NCBI GenBank assembly: GCA_015698045.1
Contig: BLAL01000180.1
Coordinates: 806,001 to 870,000, forward strand
Origin: Rhizophagus clarus
Lineage: Eukaryota; Glomeromycota; Glomeromycetes; Glomerales; Glomeraceae
Length of the DNA stretch: 64,000 nt
Direction: 5' to 3'
Shown: positions 1 to 13,331 of the stretch, piece by piece
Layout of the letters: each line of letters begins with the position of its first letter
Numbering within the stretch: the stretch's first letter is position 1
Notes under the pieces: generated by a model
Seen by the model: only the letters and a program-made list of their open reading frames with translations
Told to the model about the DNA's origin: nothing
Databases searched by the model: none
Program-made: the position numbers and the translations under genes

Positions 1-2
1 TA

Positions 3-1952
3 TCGTTACTACAAGTATTAGAAGATGCATATTTCCACCATCTATTTTTTTTTAAGAAATACAGAAGCTTATTTTTAGAACAAATCCTTTCTGATGATGG
101 TCTCCTATTAAATACTAACGAGATCAGAGACAAATTCAATATACCAACCATTTTAGCGCTCAAATGGTATCGTAAAATAATTACTGTGTTGAATACAAAC
201 AAAAAAATATTATCATCCATTAATCGAATTTATAATACTAACTACACCAATTGTCTGATCACAACTCAACAATTCTCCAGAGAATCTGAGGCGGACAGAA
301 TACGAAAAAATTACACTTCAAAACCAATCTTATTTAACATAGATAATTATCCTAACTATTATGTGGACACCCCGAAGAAGAATGTAGATTTTGATACAAA
401 CTCCTTCACGCTAGAACATTATAAGATCGATTCAATAAGCAACAATAATAAATTAGAAATAAGTCGTTGTCAAGGATGCAATAATACAACTTCAACATAC
501 ACACCCTTGCGCCCACGAAGGAACCAAGTACAAGAATCATTCTGCAATATTGAATGTAATATTTCCAATACATCTATTTTATACACGGGTCAATGCACGA
601 CTGCAACAAGGGACAAACATCGCCTTATTCCGGTCGATCTCAACTTGCACTTACACCAAGTAATTAATTCAACATCATCCATAATTAATATACCAACAAT
701 CAGAAATAATAGCACCAGCATTATTAATCAATCGCATAATATAGATAAACAATTACTCCAACATTTCGAAGTTAACTCTAAATTGGAAGCGTTACACATT
801 ATTCAACAACATCTTAAAGACGAAGACACTTTATCCTTTTATACTGATAGCTCATTGATTAATGCTAATACACAAGCTGCTTCAATGACTGCTGGTTTCA
901 TACGCGTCTCTGATACAAACCTTATCACTCATTCGTTTACAACTACAATAGAAAATTGGCCTTCATCTCTTAGAGCTGAACTTTTCGCCATCTTATTATC
1001 ACTTATCGTATCACCATATGGATGTCAAGTAGACATTAATACTGACAGCTAAAATTCGATCAACATTATTCAACGCATTTATAACAATCCGACCTTCTCA
1101 ATTAGAGATTATTTTCGCCTTCCTAACAATAATATAGTTATTAACAATGTTGTCTCAATTATTAAAGCCAAAAATTTAACACTTCGATTTAACAAAGTTA
1201 AAGTACACAACAACAATTATTTTAACGAGAGGATTGATCAGGAATGCAAAATTGCGCACTACAACTCAACTCCCGCCCTCGTCATTAAACAACAATATTT
1301 TGATAACATTCAGTTCATACCACAATGGGGTTCTATACCCATTGAACGAAAATTAAGGAAATTTGTCACAGAAAGTTCTAATATTAAAAACTATTTGTCA
1401 TTTTTACACCTACCACAGAATTATAAATACAAAGACGTTGTCAATTGGGATATCACATTGTGGATATTATGCAACAATGGCGAAAAAGCAGAGACCAATT
1501 TTGAACAACACCGTAAAATGATCTTTAAATACAAACTATTATCAGAACAATTAGCTGTTCTAGAAAAAACTAAGCAACAATACTATGATATATATCAAGA
1601 CTCCAATTGTCCTTTATGTGCTGAAGAAAAAGAAACCTTTACTTACATTTGGTTATGTCCGTACCAAACAGAAGTCTTTAGTCAATTATATAACAATTTC
1701 AAAAATACGTTAATTTTTGGGATTCTAAATTTAACAACTGACGTCTCTGCTCAACAACTAAATGATCAATTTGATCTCTTATTATATACAAAAAGTTTTC
1801 ACGCTAACAATATCACATTCATAGATATTATTAAAGGTTTTGTCCCCATAACATTAGTAGAATGGCTACAGAAGTATACTACTGCAACCCAACGTCGCAA
1901 GCTCTTAATCAAAGCTTTTGATAAATTATATGAAGATTCCCTGGAACTTTGA
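3..1952 (+). pseudogene. LINE (non-LTR retrotransposon) ORF2, C-terminal part with RNase H domain
   Basis: One reading frame is open from base 3 to a TAA at 1050-1052 and continues in the same frame to TGA at 1950-1952, so about 650 codons are broken by a single stop. The first part ends in an RNase H-like region: SFYTDSSL (first catalytic Asp), then a RAELFAILL segment (Glu) and DINTDS (second Asp). The stop falls where related proteins read TDSQNS, so it is best explained as CAA to TAA. The later part holds a C-x2-C zinc-knuckle-like motif (CPLC...WLCP), usual near the end of fungal LINE ORF2 proteins. Endonuclease and reverse transcriptase domains would lie to the left of the window. The host RNase H family assignment rests on motif spacing, not on a search. 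Confidence 0.85.
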
Positions 1953-2508
1953 AAATCACGATGTGAAGCATTTGCTTCAATCGAATACATGTGTGGTATT
2001 ATACAATATATGAAACGTTCTATTTCATATAATACGAAATATAAAGAACCTTTTACTTCTTATCATAATATTAATTTTCTTTTTGATTTTTCTTCTCTTA
2101 ATATAGAATACATAGAATATATAAATTTATTGATTAGATTTAATGTAGCATATATAGATCTATTTGCATTTGATACTCCATAATGCTTGGTATTATTTTT
2201 CCCTAACGATTATTACACTTTAGTTTATTTACTAGATATTTAGTTAAACATTCTTAATATTTTTGGGGGGTTGTGGGATAGGTTGTTACAATTTTCTCCC
2301 TTAATAGAAAATTGGGATTAATAATCCAGCAGGGTCTACTTGATTCGTTAAGCGCTGATATCATAGTTTAGCTAGTTCGGTTCTGTAGTTGGTTATAGTT
2401 CCATAGTAAAAACTTTACCACTGACTCACTCCATTTGGAGTATTTAATGTAATCTCTTCGTATTTTATGTTAACTTGTCAATAAAAATAAAAATAAAAAT
2501 AAAAATAT
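1953..2508 (+). mobile_element. LINE 3' untranslated region and A-rich tail
   Basis: This follows the ORF2 stop and contains less AT-rich sequence (a G-run near 2264, TTGGGATTA, and a conserved-looking block at 2330-2460). It ends in five or so copies of ATAAA (2480-2507), the simple-repeat tail typical of LINE 3' ends. This places the 3' boundary of the element at about 2508. No target-site duplication can be checked because the 5' end is outside the window. Confidence 0.7.
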
Positions 2509-5500
2509 TAAAGAAATTAATCTATTCAATAGAATAGAAAGAATATATTAAAAATTTTAAGGAGAATGTATAATCATGTGATTTTTAATATGATTATCAT
2601 AGTGCAAAAAATTAAAGTATTTGTAAAAAAAATTTTCAAGATAATTATACATTTTTACAAAAAAAAAAAATAATAAATTATTAAAGAATTATAAATTAAA
2701 CTTATTATACATATTCAAAATCTTTTAATATAAAACTTTATTAAAAATAGTCTGTTTTTATTATTAAAAGTTTTATAAAGAGATTTAAAACTTTTATTAA
2801 GCAATTCTAAACTTTTTTAGAATTTCTTTTGATATTTTCTCTAAAATATAATATTTAAGACTAAATAAAAACTTTACCTTATAAATTTCTAGGTATTAAA
2901 GAGTAAGAAATTAACTTTTTCTTTAATATTTAGCAACTTTCACAATATTATACTTAAATGTGAAAGTATTAGATTGTATAAAAATTTTTGTATCAATCAC
3001 TTTTATAGTATAAATTATGTGACTACACACTTCCTTTAATCATAAAATAGTATTTGTTTAAATAATTTTAATAAAAGATTTTAATAATTCAGTAAAAAAA
3101 ATTATAGAAAATATAAGAAATATTATATAAAATATTATTATATATAAGTTCTTGATAGTTTTTATAATATTTTTAATAATAATCTAATATAATATTTTAT
3201 TAAAATCTATAATAATTACTAATTAAAAAAAAAAATGATTGTATTTATAATTTTTATTACAAATGTTTATAAAATTCTAGTTTAATAATAAAATTAAAAA
3301 TCTATCAAAATAATATAATAAAAAATCTATTGAAAAATTTAATTGCAATAAGATACTTATAATAAATATTGATTCAAAAACTGCTGTTACTCAATTTTAT
3401 TATGATTTAATTCATAATAGATTAGAAAAGTTTAATGGATTAAAAGTTTTTTAAAAAATCAAATATCTGTTAAAATATTTATTTAGTCAATTAGAAATCA
3501 ATAATTCTAATTTAATACAAAAAATAATATTACTACTAATGGACTGAACTAATTAAAAAAGAATTTTAAAAGGATTCAAATTAAGTAAAATTAAATTTAT
3601 TATTATTAGAAGAAAATAATAGAAAGATAATTATACAAGATATTATTAAGAATATTAAATATTTTGCATTTATTATACTATTCTTTAATAAGTTTATTTA
3701 TAATAAAAAAATCTTTATTAATATAACTTATAAGTATTTATTTTTTTTTTTACTTTTTTATTAATTAATTTAAAGTGAATTTATTTACTGCATCTTACAT
3801 TACAATGCATTCTTCTATTTTTGTAAATTATTTATATCGATCATTAGTTTATACATCATATTCCCTTAAAATGGCAAATAATAAACATAAAAATATATAT
3901 AAATTTGTAACACAGGATATGGTAAATACATTATTTCATTAATTTATTAATACTAAAAATTTTAAATTAGATAAAACAAATATACTTAAATTTAAACTAT
4001 ATGCAATAATTGGTTAAATAAATGGAGTTGGACTGACAGTTGCATACTTGTTTTTTGATAATATTAAAAAAAAATAAAGAAGTTAAGAATTATAATTTTT
4101 ATTTTTTTAATTTTTTTTTTTTTAAAAATTATTTATAAAAAAAGCAAAAATAAAAAAAAAATGGATGAAAAAAGAGAAAAAATAGCAAAAAAATATAAAA
4201 TTATTGGTTAAAAAGATTAAAACTTAATTTATTATTTTTTAATATTTATAATAGTCCTATTTATAATAGTTCTTTAGTATAATATATTTTAGAATATAAT
4301 ATTATATAATGTATTTTTTAATGAAATTTAAAAAAAAAAAATTTAATTAATATTAAAATTTATATTTATTTTAATATAAAAAACATAATTAACATATAAA
4401 GTAAATTTAAAAATTTTTTTGAATTTCGTATTTTTTTATTGCAAAAACTTCATATAATATTTGATATATATTATATACTTATTTAAAATATTTTAATATT
4501 AACAAAATGTATTATAATAATTATTATAATTATATATATAAATAATATATATCTTTATATCAGTAAGCTGATATATAGTATATATTTTTTTATAATTTAC
4601 TAATATATAATAATAAATAAAACTTCAAATTTAACAATAGTTTTCAAAATTGTTCTTTAATATATAAATATATAATATTATATATAGTTAAAATTAATAA
4701 TTATTTTAATTTCTAATGATTTAATTTAAATAAATTTTTTTTATTTTGTAAAATTAATTAAAAATTGTAAAAAAAAAGTTTATTTAATCAAATCTAATAA
4801 ATAGTAAGATAATTACAAATAAATTTTTTAATAAATTAATAATAAAAATAGTAAGTTTGTTGTTTAAGATATTGAGACCTTAGTTGAGAATAATACAACT
4901 GGTATCTTGTAGGATCTGAACAGATCTGCTTAAAAAGGACAAATATGTTTCAGATTTTTGTGATACCCTTAAACTTCTTACAATTATTAGAACTAGATTT
5001 GATTAATTTTTCATTGCTTAATTAGACTCGTTTTTGTAACATATGAATCTATATTACTTTTATAATAGAGTTAATATTACTATTTATTTTAATTTTTTTT
5101 TAGTGTTGAAACTATACAATCATTTATTAAGTAAAGAAAGGATTACAAAATAATCACTTCTAACTATATATAAGTACTTTCAGTCTAATATTGGTCTAAT
5201 TATCTACTAAACTATTTGTTTTAATAAAAATAAAAAAATTATATATTAAATATATATTATATAAGTTAAATATTTGTAATATTTAATTGTATAATTTAAT
5301 TTTTATTTTTTATTAAAATAACTAATTGCTGATATATTTTTTATTAAAAATAATTAAAAAAACAATTTTTTTTTTGTTATTATTATTCAAAATAATTGGT
5401 TTTTTATTAAATTTGAAAAAAAATACCAGTACTATATATTAGAATTATCAGTTTTAACACTTTATATATAAACATTAAAAAAAAAATACTATTTAAACCT

Positions 5501-5522
5501 GTTATTTTTGACATTTTATATT
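2509..5522. other. AT-rich spacer without recognisable genes
   Basis: Stop-rich, low-complexity DNA with poly-A and poly-T runs. The block at about 4325-4440 is clearly similar to 43235-43350 (shared ATATAAAGTAAATTTAAAAA followed by TTTTTTTGA), so at least part is a dispersed repeat, possibly the same decayed transposon family as at 42-44 kb. No ORF with coding character. Confidence 0.5.
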
Positions 5523-5687
5523 ATATGGGTTCTTTGCTAGGAAAATGACCTTCTGAGAACTTTTTATCAAAAATTGAGATTTTTATAGTTCTTTATTTTT
5601 CAAAGCTAATAGATTAAAATGAGCTTAACAATAAAATTTAGTTAAAAAATTTCTCAGAAGGTCATTTTCCTAGCAAAAAACCCATAT
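5523..5687. mobile_element. 165-bp foldback MITE
   Basis: Two 37-bp inverted arms, 5523-5559 and 5651-5687, differ at one base. They begin ATATGGGTTCTTTGCTAGGA and enclose about 90 bp of AT-rich loop. The perfect hairpin, small size and lack of coding potential fit a miniature inverted-repeat element. The target duplication is unclear because the flanks are AT-rich (TA or TTATA possible), so no superfamily is assigned. Confidence 0.75.
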
Positions 5688-8600
5688 GTTTTTGAAAATT
5701 TAGTTTTAAAATTTCTAACTAATTATAAAATTAATTTAGTTTTAAAAGTAAATTTAATATAAAATGTAAATTAATGTTAAATCAATTAAAAGTAATTAAC
5801 ATATATATGTTACAAAAAAAAATTGCTTATTTTAATATTTTTCAGGATTCTTTTAATCCTTATTGTTTAAGAAATAAATCAAACTTATTATAATAAGATT
5901 CATTATAATGAACTTTAATACTGCTTTAACTGTAAGAATTAGAATAAAATTTGTAATCCAAATACCGTAAAACCAAATATTTATTTATGAGAACTCTATT
6001 TTGAACATCTTATTACAACTATACTTTTTATTTATTTTTACATAAAGCTATTACTGTAATGATTACTAATAAATAAAATATATATAAATAAAACTTTTCA
6101 TGATTTTTTGAGAAATGAAGGAAATTATTTATATTATGAATCTGGAGGAACTTACATGTAAAATAGTAAATTATATTAATACATTCTGTATGAGACTAGA
6201 TTTTATCTAAAGAATAAATTGTTCATTTAATAATAGTTTTTGATGTATTATTAATAAATACTAGGAATATCTTATTTTAAAATTTACAATAAAGACACGA
6301 GCATTCCATTGAAAATACTACTTGGATAAGCTATTTCTAAGATTTAGATTTTTTTGTTATAAGATTTTAAACATCTCTTTTGTATAAAAAATATTTAGAA
6401 ATAGAAATTATTATTTGTAAACTTTCATTTGGATATACTGTAAAAGAATATATATATAAAAATTTAATTATCACATTATTAATGTGAAATTATTTAATTA
6501 TATAATATAAACATCATTATAATTATTTATTTATCCATTACATAATATTCTCATTAGATCAATAATTTTATTTTTTTAAATTCTAGTGTTGATTAATCAA
6601 TCGGACCACTGGGGTCCGGACCCAAATTCACATGACTGTACTAAAATTTATAATGCCGACAAAAAAAAAAATTTAAGCCAACCATTTTTTTATGACAAGT
6701 ATTTAATAACATTTGTAAAACAGTAAGATATAAGATACACTTCATAATGTCTACAAAGTTGATTGTTTGATGATGTTGTATATAAATTACGTGAACCCAT
6801 ATGGCTTATGTAAATAATTATGTTTAACATTAGAAAAAATTAAGTAAAGTTGTTTTTTAACTACTGATTTACCTAATAATAATAGATACCATAGAGATAC
6901 ACAATATAAAAAAATTTCACAAATGTAAATAATTAATTATTATCGCGATTACTGCGCGATTAGTGTTTAAACGTTGATATTACATACATTTATTAGACAT
7001 TATGTAATAATTAACATCTCTCCCTTGCGTAAAAATCTTTTTCCCGAGTAAAACACTGATAGAATGTATAAAAATTACACGAATAATTTTTTAAAACGAT
7101 GAACTTTATCTTTTGGGTGGAGTCACCGAAATTTTTTTTGGGAACTTTGCAAGTATAATCACGTTAGTTGTATTACAAACTGATTAACCTGATTAACTTA
7201 AAATCCAAAACAAGTTTTTTCAATAATATATTTAATAGATAACCAATTATGTTAATAAAATTTTGTATTACAAAGGACTAAAACTGTTATGTTTGTTTAT
7301 CACAGAGAGAAAAAAAAAAAAAAAAAGAATGTTTTTCAAACCAAGGGGGAAATGTTTAACAAATTTATTTCGACTTTATTTAATTTCTTAAGTACAAGTC
7401 AAAAATGAATTGTCCCGCTAAAATTCTATTGAACCTTCTCAAGAGGAAAATAAAGTTACTTCGGAATTATAAATTTCAAATTTAGAAATTTATAGAATTA
7501 AGGTGTGTCGGATTATCCGGTAGCCATAGAATATTTAATGATTATAGGCTGGAGATAAAATTTCAAATTAATGGTACTGGTAATAAAAAAAATGAATAAT
7601 GGGAATAATAGGAAGGTCCAGAACCGTTAATACCCGTACAAGTATTAAACAAATAATAATGTTGTCCAATGGTAAAATTTTTATTATTGTACTTTGATAA
7701 CAATCTAATTTAGTCATATTGTAACCTTGTAAAGTATAAAAAAAATCCGGATAATTAATTATTAACTTTGATTTTTTCATGACATAAAAAAGGCAGCTTT
7801 GATATACACTTTTTTTTTTCATTACGAACCTTACAACCATGTGATGATGGTTTCTTTCTACAATTTAGATTTTTTGCTGTCCAGATGGATAAATAAGTTT
7901 TATCGTAATCGCAAAAAATATTCTTTTCAACAACAATAAAATTTTTTGTTCCTTTGTGAATAAAAAAAAAATTATATAAATTTAGAAATTTACTGCGTCA
8001 CAGCATTTTTGGGGTATTTATAATGCATGGAATTAGCCAATTATATATAATATAAATAACCGAAAAAACTCTATTGAAGATAATGATCTAGATACGCGTT
8101 TAATAAGCCCTTTCGGTAATTTTAGCTTCAAAAAATAAATATTTATAATCCATTTGAAGAATTTAGAATACACACAAATTCTATTAAGATTGCATTTTAC
8201 ATAATAAAGTTTTATACAATTTAGTACTCGATTGGCCAAAAAAGAATCGGCCGTAAGAAGACAAAGAATTACAATAGGAATGAAATGATTATCATCGTTT
8301 TGCCAAAGGTACTAATTTGGAAATTTTTACGAAGATGCTTAACTATACGATTAAGCTGAATAAACCATATCTTTAAATCGCGTAAAAAAAAAAAAAAAAA
8401 AAAAAATATTAAATATAAATATATTTAATTTCTAATATATCTGATATATACATATATATTGATTATTATTAAATCGCGCGCTACAATAATATGTTGTATA
8501 CAACGTGTGACAGAAGTCTCATTTTTTTTATTTGCAAGAATAAATTATTTTCAACTTGTATAAAATTGATTTTTAAAAATTGATTTGATTTTCTCTTTTT

Positions 8601-9027
8601 TTTTTTTGTTATAAGTATTAATGTTTACAAAATATTTCTGTAACAAAAATAGGAGTTCGTATGCAGTTGAATAAAATTCAATTTCTTGTGTACTATTTTT
8701 TTTTTTCGTGTAATTTGAATAACCCTATTATTGAAATTGTGTCATAATCGATGACGATCATGATGTATATTAATCTAAATAGGCTGGCTTGTTTTTTACT
8801 AGCATATAATCAAAAAATTTGCAATATATAGAGGCTTAAGAATTCTCGGATGATCTATTAAAAAAAAAAAAAAATATTCACTCAAAAGAAAAATTATTAT
8901 TATTTTTTTTTTTTTTAAAAAAAAAAAAAAGTTTTCACAAGATATTTCGCAAAAGGCCTCCTCATCAAATCTATAAAATAAAAAATATTCAATTTAAAAC
9001 GTTTACTTTTATTTAATCTCTTAAAAA
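5688..9027. other. Intergenic, nothing assigned
   Basis: The part from about 6600 to 9000 is less repetitive than its neighbours and reads like unique intergenic DNA with long A and T runs (7307-7327, 8383-8407, 8850-8930). A compact GC-rich palindromic spot with GGGGTCCGGACCC lies at 6610-6622. The short ORFs in this stretch (for example 7568-7840 and 8033-8239, minus) lack codon or composition signals and I do not call them genes. Confidence 0.4.
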
Positions 9028-9219
9028 ATGCTTAACGAAGGATTTCAAGTATTTATGAAACGTGAATTTTTCAAAATGATTTTATTCAAGCACGGAGGAA
9101 ATGTAATTTTGGCATTTTCAATCATATATTTATTTATTTTTTTTGTGGATTATGCAAGTAATATAAATTGGATGCCAGATTATATGAATAAGAATCGTGA
9201 ATTTATTGTCGAGTTATGA
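9028..9219 (+). CDS. Small single-pass membrane protein candidate (63 aa)
   Basis: An ATG-started ORF in good context (AAAAAATGC) with mixed composition, unlike the surrounding AT-rich noise. It encodes a charged N-terminus (MKREFFKM), a hydrophobic helix at about residues 27-45 (NVILAFSIIYLFIFFVDYAS) and a polar tail with NWMPDYMNKNREF. The layout of a basic N-terminus, one membrane helix and a short hydrophilic tail resembles small mitochondrial respiratory-complex subunits such as QCR9-type proteins, but I cannot match it with confidence. A G-rich repeat follows directly after the stop. It could also be a chance ORF of 63 codons. Confidence 0.35.
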   Translation: MLNEGFQVFMKREFFKMILFKHGGNVILAFSIIYLFIFFVDYASNINWMPDYMNKNREFIVEL

Positions 9220-9225
9220 ATGAAG

Positions 9226-9290
9226 GGTCAAAGGGGCCAGGGGGTTAAAAGGGTTTAAAAGGGTTTAAGGGTTAAAAGGGATGAAAGAAT
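9226..9290 (+). repeat. G-run repeat, telomere-like and possibly G-quadruplex forming
   Basis: Immediately after the small ORF come repeated blocks of TTAAAAGGG and TTTAAGGG preceded by GGGG and GGGGG runs. At least six G3+ runs fall within about 60 bases, which is unusual in this AT-rich window. It resembles degenerate TTAGGG-type repeat or a 3' UTR G-quadruplex. Confidence 0.5.
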
Positions 9291-11776
9291 AAAGGGAATA
9301 TGGACATTTGAATAGACTCCAAAGCATTTCATTCCATTTCAATTCTATTCTATTTCTTCTTTCTCCCTTTTTTATTTCAATGTACATTTTAATTATTCAT
9401 AGTATCTACCAATGTACCATACGATCATGAATTAGATAAGTTGCAAATCTTTCTTTTTAAATACATTTAAATTCTCACAAATAATATTCATATTGTAGTT
9501 AATATCTTTGAAATATTTATTGTTACTTATCGTTATGTTATTTAATTTTTTTCTTCTTCTTGTAATAAAGCATTTACTTTAATTATAATATATTGTAAAA
9601 CCTGAAGGTTATTCCGTATTTATTTACCAGTAAAAATGATCTTAATACTGCATCCTTTGATTTTCGGAGTATACATTTGAAGTCGATCTTTATAAAAAAA
9701 GGGCATTTATTATGAAATAATTTTATGTACAGAGTAAAATAATAATTCTTGGTCATGCAATATTATTGCGTTAATTGGTTTATCGAAAATTATGCATAAT
9801 GATCTTTTTGCATTGGTTATTATCATTATGGTTAAATTTTAAAATTCAAAATTTTTTTTCTGTGATACGCAAAATATACGACGAAAAATTACAGTAAATA
9901 TGTGAATAATTTACATACCACAAAAATAAAAAGGAACAAAATAAAATAGAATACTCTATAAAAAAAAAGAGTAAAATATCTGTCGATAAATAATTTCGTT
10001 TGTGTAACATTCAGTGGTCGGGAACTTGCCGATGGGCTAAATAAATAAATAATCAACCGGTTATAAAACTGAATCATCATAAAATTAATTACGTCGTTAC
10101 ATAATATATGACAACTGAAGTTATATGTCAATTTTTCCAATATGTATATTTATCTACTTTATTATTCATAGCGTAAAACGACCCAATCTTTCTTTTTAAT
10201 AAGAGAAAATATTATAACTAGATAGCGGAGTTTCCCTTTTGTTTTTACCATTTTTATACCATTATTCTATCTCATATTTTACATATTAGGATAAATAGTT
10301 TATTACAAAGAAAATTAAATAAATTATTATTTATTGGTTTTACGGTATTTAAAGTTTGCGATACATAAATAACAATTCGTTAAAAAAGTAATTTTACTTT
10401 TTTAGCTTTTTCTAATCCACAATGATTTTCGCGTTAGACGGTGGCATGATTTTCGATACATTGTGCATTAATTGAAACAAATCAAAAATCTTGGATCATG
10501 TGATCTTAATTGGTAACTGCTTTTCTCTTAATTATGCACGTTCCGTAAATGTGCCGGTTTTTTTTCGTAATACTTTTTTTGTACAATTATGGCTGGAATT
10601 AATATGTAAATAAATATATATAATAAATAATAATAAGGTTATATATTATAAAAAAGATGTATTAAATCAAAGATAATTTAATTTGCATACTAAAAACCCG
10701 TTTTTTTTATAAATATTTATTATATCATATCGATAAATTATACGAAGATCGTACAAGGATTTACTTTTACAAAAAATTGGTAAATTAATGTTTCTGAATT
10801 ATCTATCTTTACCACCTATAGTTGTAATATTGTTTCGTTTATCAAACAAAATAATAGATCATGTAAATTATTTTTTACGAGAAACGTTTAGATTATTTGA
10901 TTATTACAAGTTTCAGATTAAATTGGAACATCTTAGAATATTTGCTAAGCATAATTAATAATTAATTAATTATTAAATAAAATAAATCTATGTAAATCGA
11001 TGATCGTTGTTGAAATTCTCTTACTTTACCATCATCTTTTGCTGATGCTGCTTTGCTAGGGAGCTGTTGATTTATATTATTCGCGCCCAAATATGATGCA
11101 AGTCTATTTCCATTTTTAAGGTTTCAAATTTAAAAGAGGACGAGTGTTTTGATATCTAAAATATTCTGTGATTAGAAATGTTTAGATTTAACCATAAGTA
11201 GAATAATTGGAATTTATGTAATCAATAACGGGAACATCGTATAAACCTTTTATTTTTAATATGTGAAAAAAAAAAAAAAAAGATTTTAGAATTTAATAGT
11301 CTTACACGTAATTTAAAATATTCAAAAACATTAACGATTAATCACATGATCACATTTACGTGATCGTAATGATTACGTAAGATGAACTTGCTTGAAATAT
11401 ACTTACTATAATTTTATTAACAAACTTCCAAATCTTTGCAATCTTTGAAACTTTTTAAGTTCAAAATTACTTAATTTAAAATATTTAATAGTCAATTTAT
11501 TGTTTTTTTGTGATATTATGTATTACATATAAAGTATTAATTATTATAATAATTAACAATTAGATTTCAAATTATACTAATTTTATTTTCTGATTAATCT
11601 AACATTTTAAAATATTTTTAAAAATAATTTTAAATATATGCTATAATTTTTATCCAAATTTTGGAAATAAAGAAATTAAATTTTATTAAAAAAATTGCAA
11701 ATAACTAATATAACTAGCCATTAGATGGGTAAATTTAAATCTTGCTTCTGTATAATACTTAAATCTAGTCAATATA
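9291..11776. other. Intergenic, mostly unassigned
   Basis: Unique-looking AT-rich DNA. Two short stretches have a more coding-like texture: 9990-10090 and 11030-11123 (minus; see separate entry). I found no repeat boundaries or complete gene here. Confidence 0.4.
11030..11123 (-). other. Isolated exon-like segment
   Basis: On the minus strand 31 codons are open, with unusually non-AT codon choice, encoding NGNRLASYLGANNINQQL and then PSKAASAKDD. The segment ends at a GTAAAG donor-like site (11029-11024). No in-frame ATG or clear upstream 3' splice site is visible, and the next exon cannot be placed, so this may be a gene remnant or chance. Confidence 0.2.
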
Positions 11777-11924
11777 CAGTTGGCTCATAATATAACAAAC
11801 CCTCTGAGTTTCACCTCAATTAATTATAAGATTATAATGAAGAATTTTAAAGGATTTAATTGCCAATCCACCTAAGAATGGTACTTTTTGTTAATCATTT
11901 TATAATAAAATTTGAAGAAAAAAT

Positions 11925-12275
11925 TAAATACTTTATTTCACATTATTTTGTGATTCAGTGATTGGATTTCAATGACCCTTATATTGTTTGTAGCTTTCAG
12001 TATTCTTTTCAAAATAAAAAAAAGAACTTTAAAATTGGACCAGTACATCATGAGATAAATGCAAAAAACCATTTTTCAGAAAATACTGTATCGCATCTGA
12101 TACGCATCCAAAAAAATGGGTTTTCTGATTATATTGCGATGTACCAAATCAATTTTAAAGACCTTTTTTTATTTTGAAAAGAGCATCAAGAACTACTAAA
12201 TAACTTAACAGTTCATTAAAATCCAATCAATGAATCACAAAATAATTCAAAATAATGCTTTTAATTTTTTGCCCA
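11925..12275. repeat. Large imperfect palindrome (foldback)
   Basis: The sequence from 11925 to about 12100 pairs with 12100-12275 in reverse. Outer arms share ATTATTTTGTGATTCA and TGATTGGATTT; inner arms share CTTTTCAAAATAAAAAAA and TTTAAAATTG. The centre is near 12090-12100 (ATCGCATCTGATACGCATCC). The 71-codon ORF at 11962-12177 lies wholly inside the palindrome and is not a gene. Confidence 0.75.
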
Positions 12276-12322
12276 AATTTAATTAGTAGCAGAGTGCCAA
12301 TTTTAGGCAAATTAGCAATTAA

Positions 12323-12950
12323 GGGTAGAGGGATCAACATGGCTGATCATATGGCTAAAAAAAAAATCATTTTTTTTTTACTTCGTTACAAGGAAAACTC
12401 ACTCAATATTTTATGAAAAACTGTTTAAAAGTATTTTTTAGAAAGCTAGAGTTTCTGTCTTTCAAATAAACTTTAGTAAAGTATAATACAAATAAGGCTT
12501 ATAATGAAATATTACACTATGAAGTCGTCATTAAGTTGCGAATCTCCTATGGTAAGTTGCGAATCACCTAGAGAACATATCTTCAAATTAACTTTAAACT
12601 TATGAAACCTTACAAGTTAATAGTATAATAAAAAAGAATATTTATATCAAAAAATCATTGTGCATTTACTTATTCAAATAAAATTTTTTATTAATACCAT
12701 TTTATTTTTTTATTATTAGTCATATTTGATTTTAAAAGTCTAAATACATTCAAAAAGACTAATAGCAAATGGTTAAACACTTTAATAAATAAATGAAGCG
12801 CATGTTTATACTCTTTTTAAATGTGTATTTAACAAAATTCATATGGTAGTTTGCGAAAAATCATAAATTTTACTCATTTTAGGTCACGTAATAATCTACA
12901 TTTTTTAGTCTAAAATCATATATATGTTGTGGCGTAGATACACTCTACCC
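12323..12950. mobile_element. TTAA-target MITE (piggyBac-like)
   Basis: Starts GGGTAGAGGG and ends CACTCTACCC, with TTAA on both sides (12319-12322 and 12951-12954). Exact TTAA duplication is the hallmark of the piggyBac superfamily. There is no coding region. The interior repeats GTTGCGAATC (about 12535 and 12553). It is nested in the pogo-like element 11777-13061. Confidence 0.7.
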
Positions 12951-13069
12951 TTAATTGGTTGTTTCATTATAATGAGAGTTACTACTGTATTTGATTGGTT
13001 AAATGTCACATGATAGTTAAAATTCACCATAATGCAAGTTTGTTATATCAAGAGTTAACTGTATATTTT

Positions 13070-13331
13070 TTTTTCTGTTTAAAGGCGTTAGTAATGCAAA
13101 CATCTTTATTATAAAAGTTAGATAGAAAAAACTACCACTAATTATACAGGAGTAAGCTCCTAGGGTCCAAACACCCCCTGTTCAACCAGACCGCCTCAAA
13201 CACCAGAGCACTAAGTGATGCTAGCTACTCTAGACATCCTAAAGGGAAATAGGTAGAAAAAAAGAAATATTCTAAAAACTAAAGATGAAATAAAAAGTAC
13301 ACTCTTAGACCTAAAGTATTACTACCCTAGT
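13070..13331 (-). mobile_element. LINE segment downstream of ORF1
   Basis: Read on the minus strand this follows the ORF1 stop at 13332 and includes a GC-richer block (about 13150-13230, with GGGGGTGTTTGGACCCTAGG). It probably is the ORF1-ORF2 intergenic leader of the LINE; ORF2 itself is absent, so the element is cut at its 3' side next to the pogo-like element. Confidence 0.5.

Larger units (their letters stand above)
11777..13061. mobile_element. Non-autonomous pogo-like element with TA target duplication
   Basis: Left end CAGTTGGCTCATAATATAAC and right end, read inward, CAGTTAACTCTTGATATAAC. Both are flanked by TA (11775-11776 and 13062-13063). TIRs starting CAGT with TA duplication are the signature of the Tc1/mariner-pogo group. 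The interior has no transposase and holds two further insertions: an imperfect palindrome at 11925-12275 and a TTAA-flanked element at 12323-12950. Confidence 0.75.

Noticed and set aside
11962..12177. 71-codon ORF
   Set aside because: It is fully contained in the imperfect palindrome 11925-12275 and its codons mirror the inverted arm.
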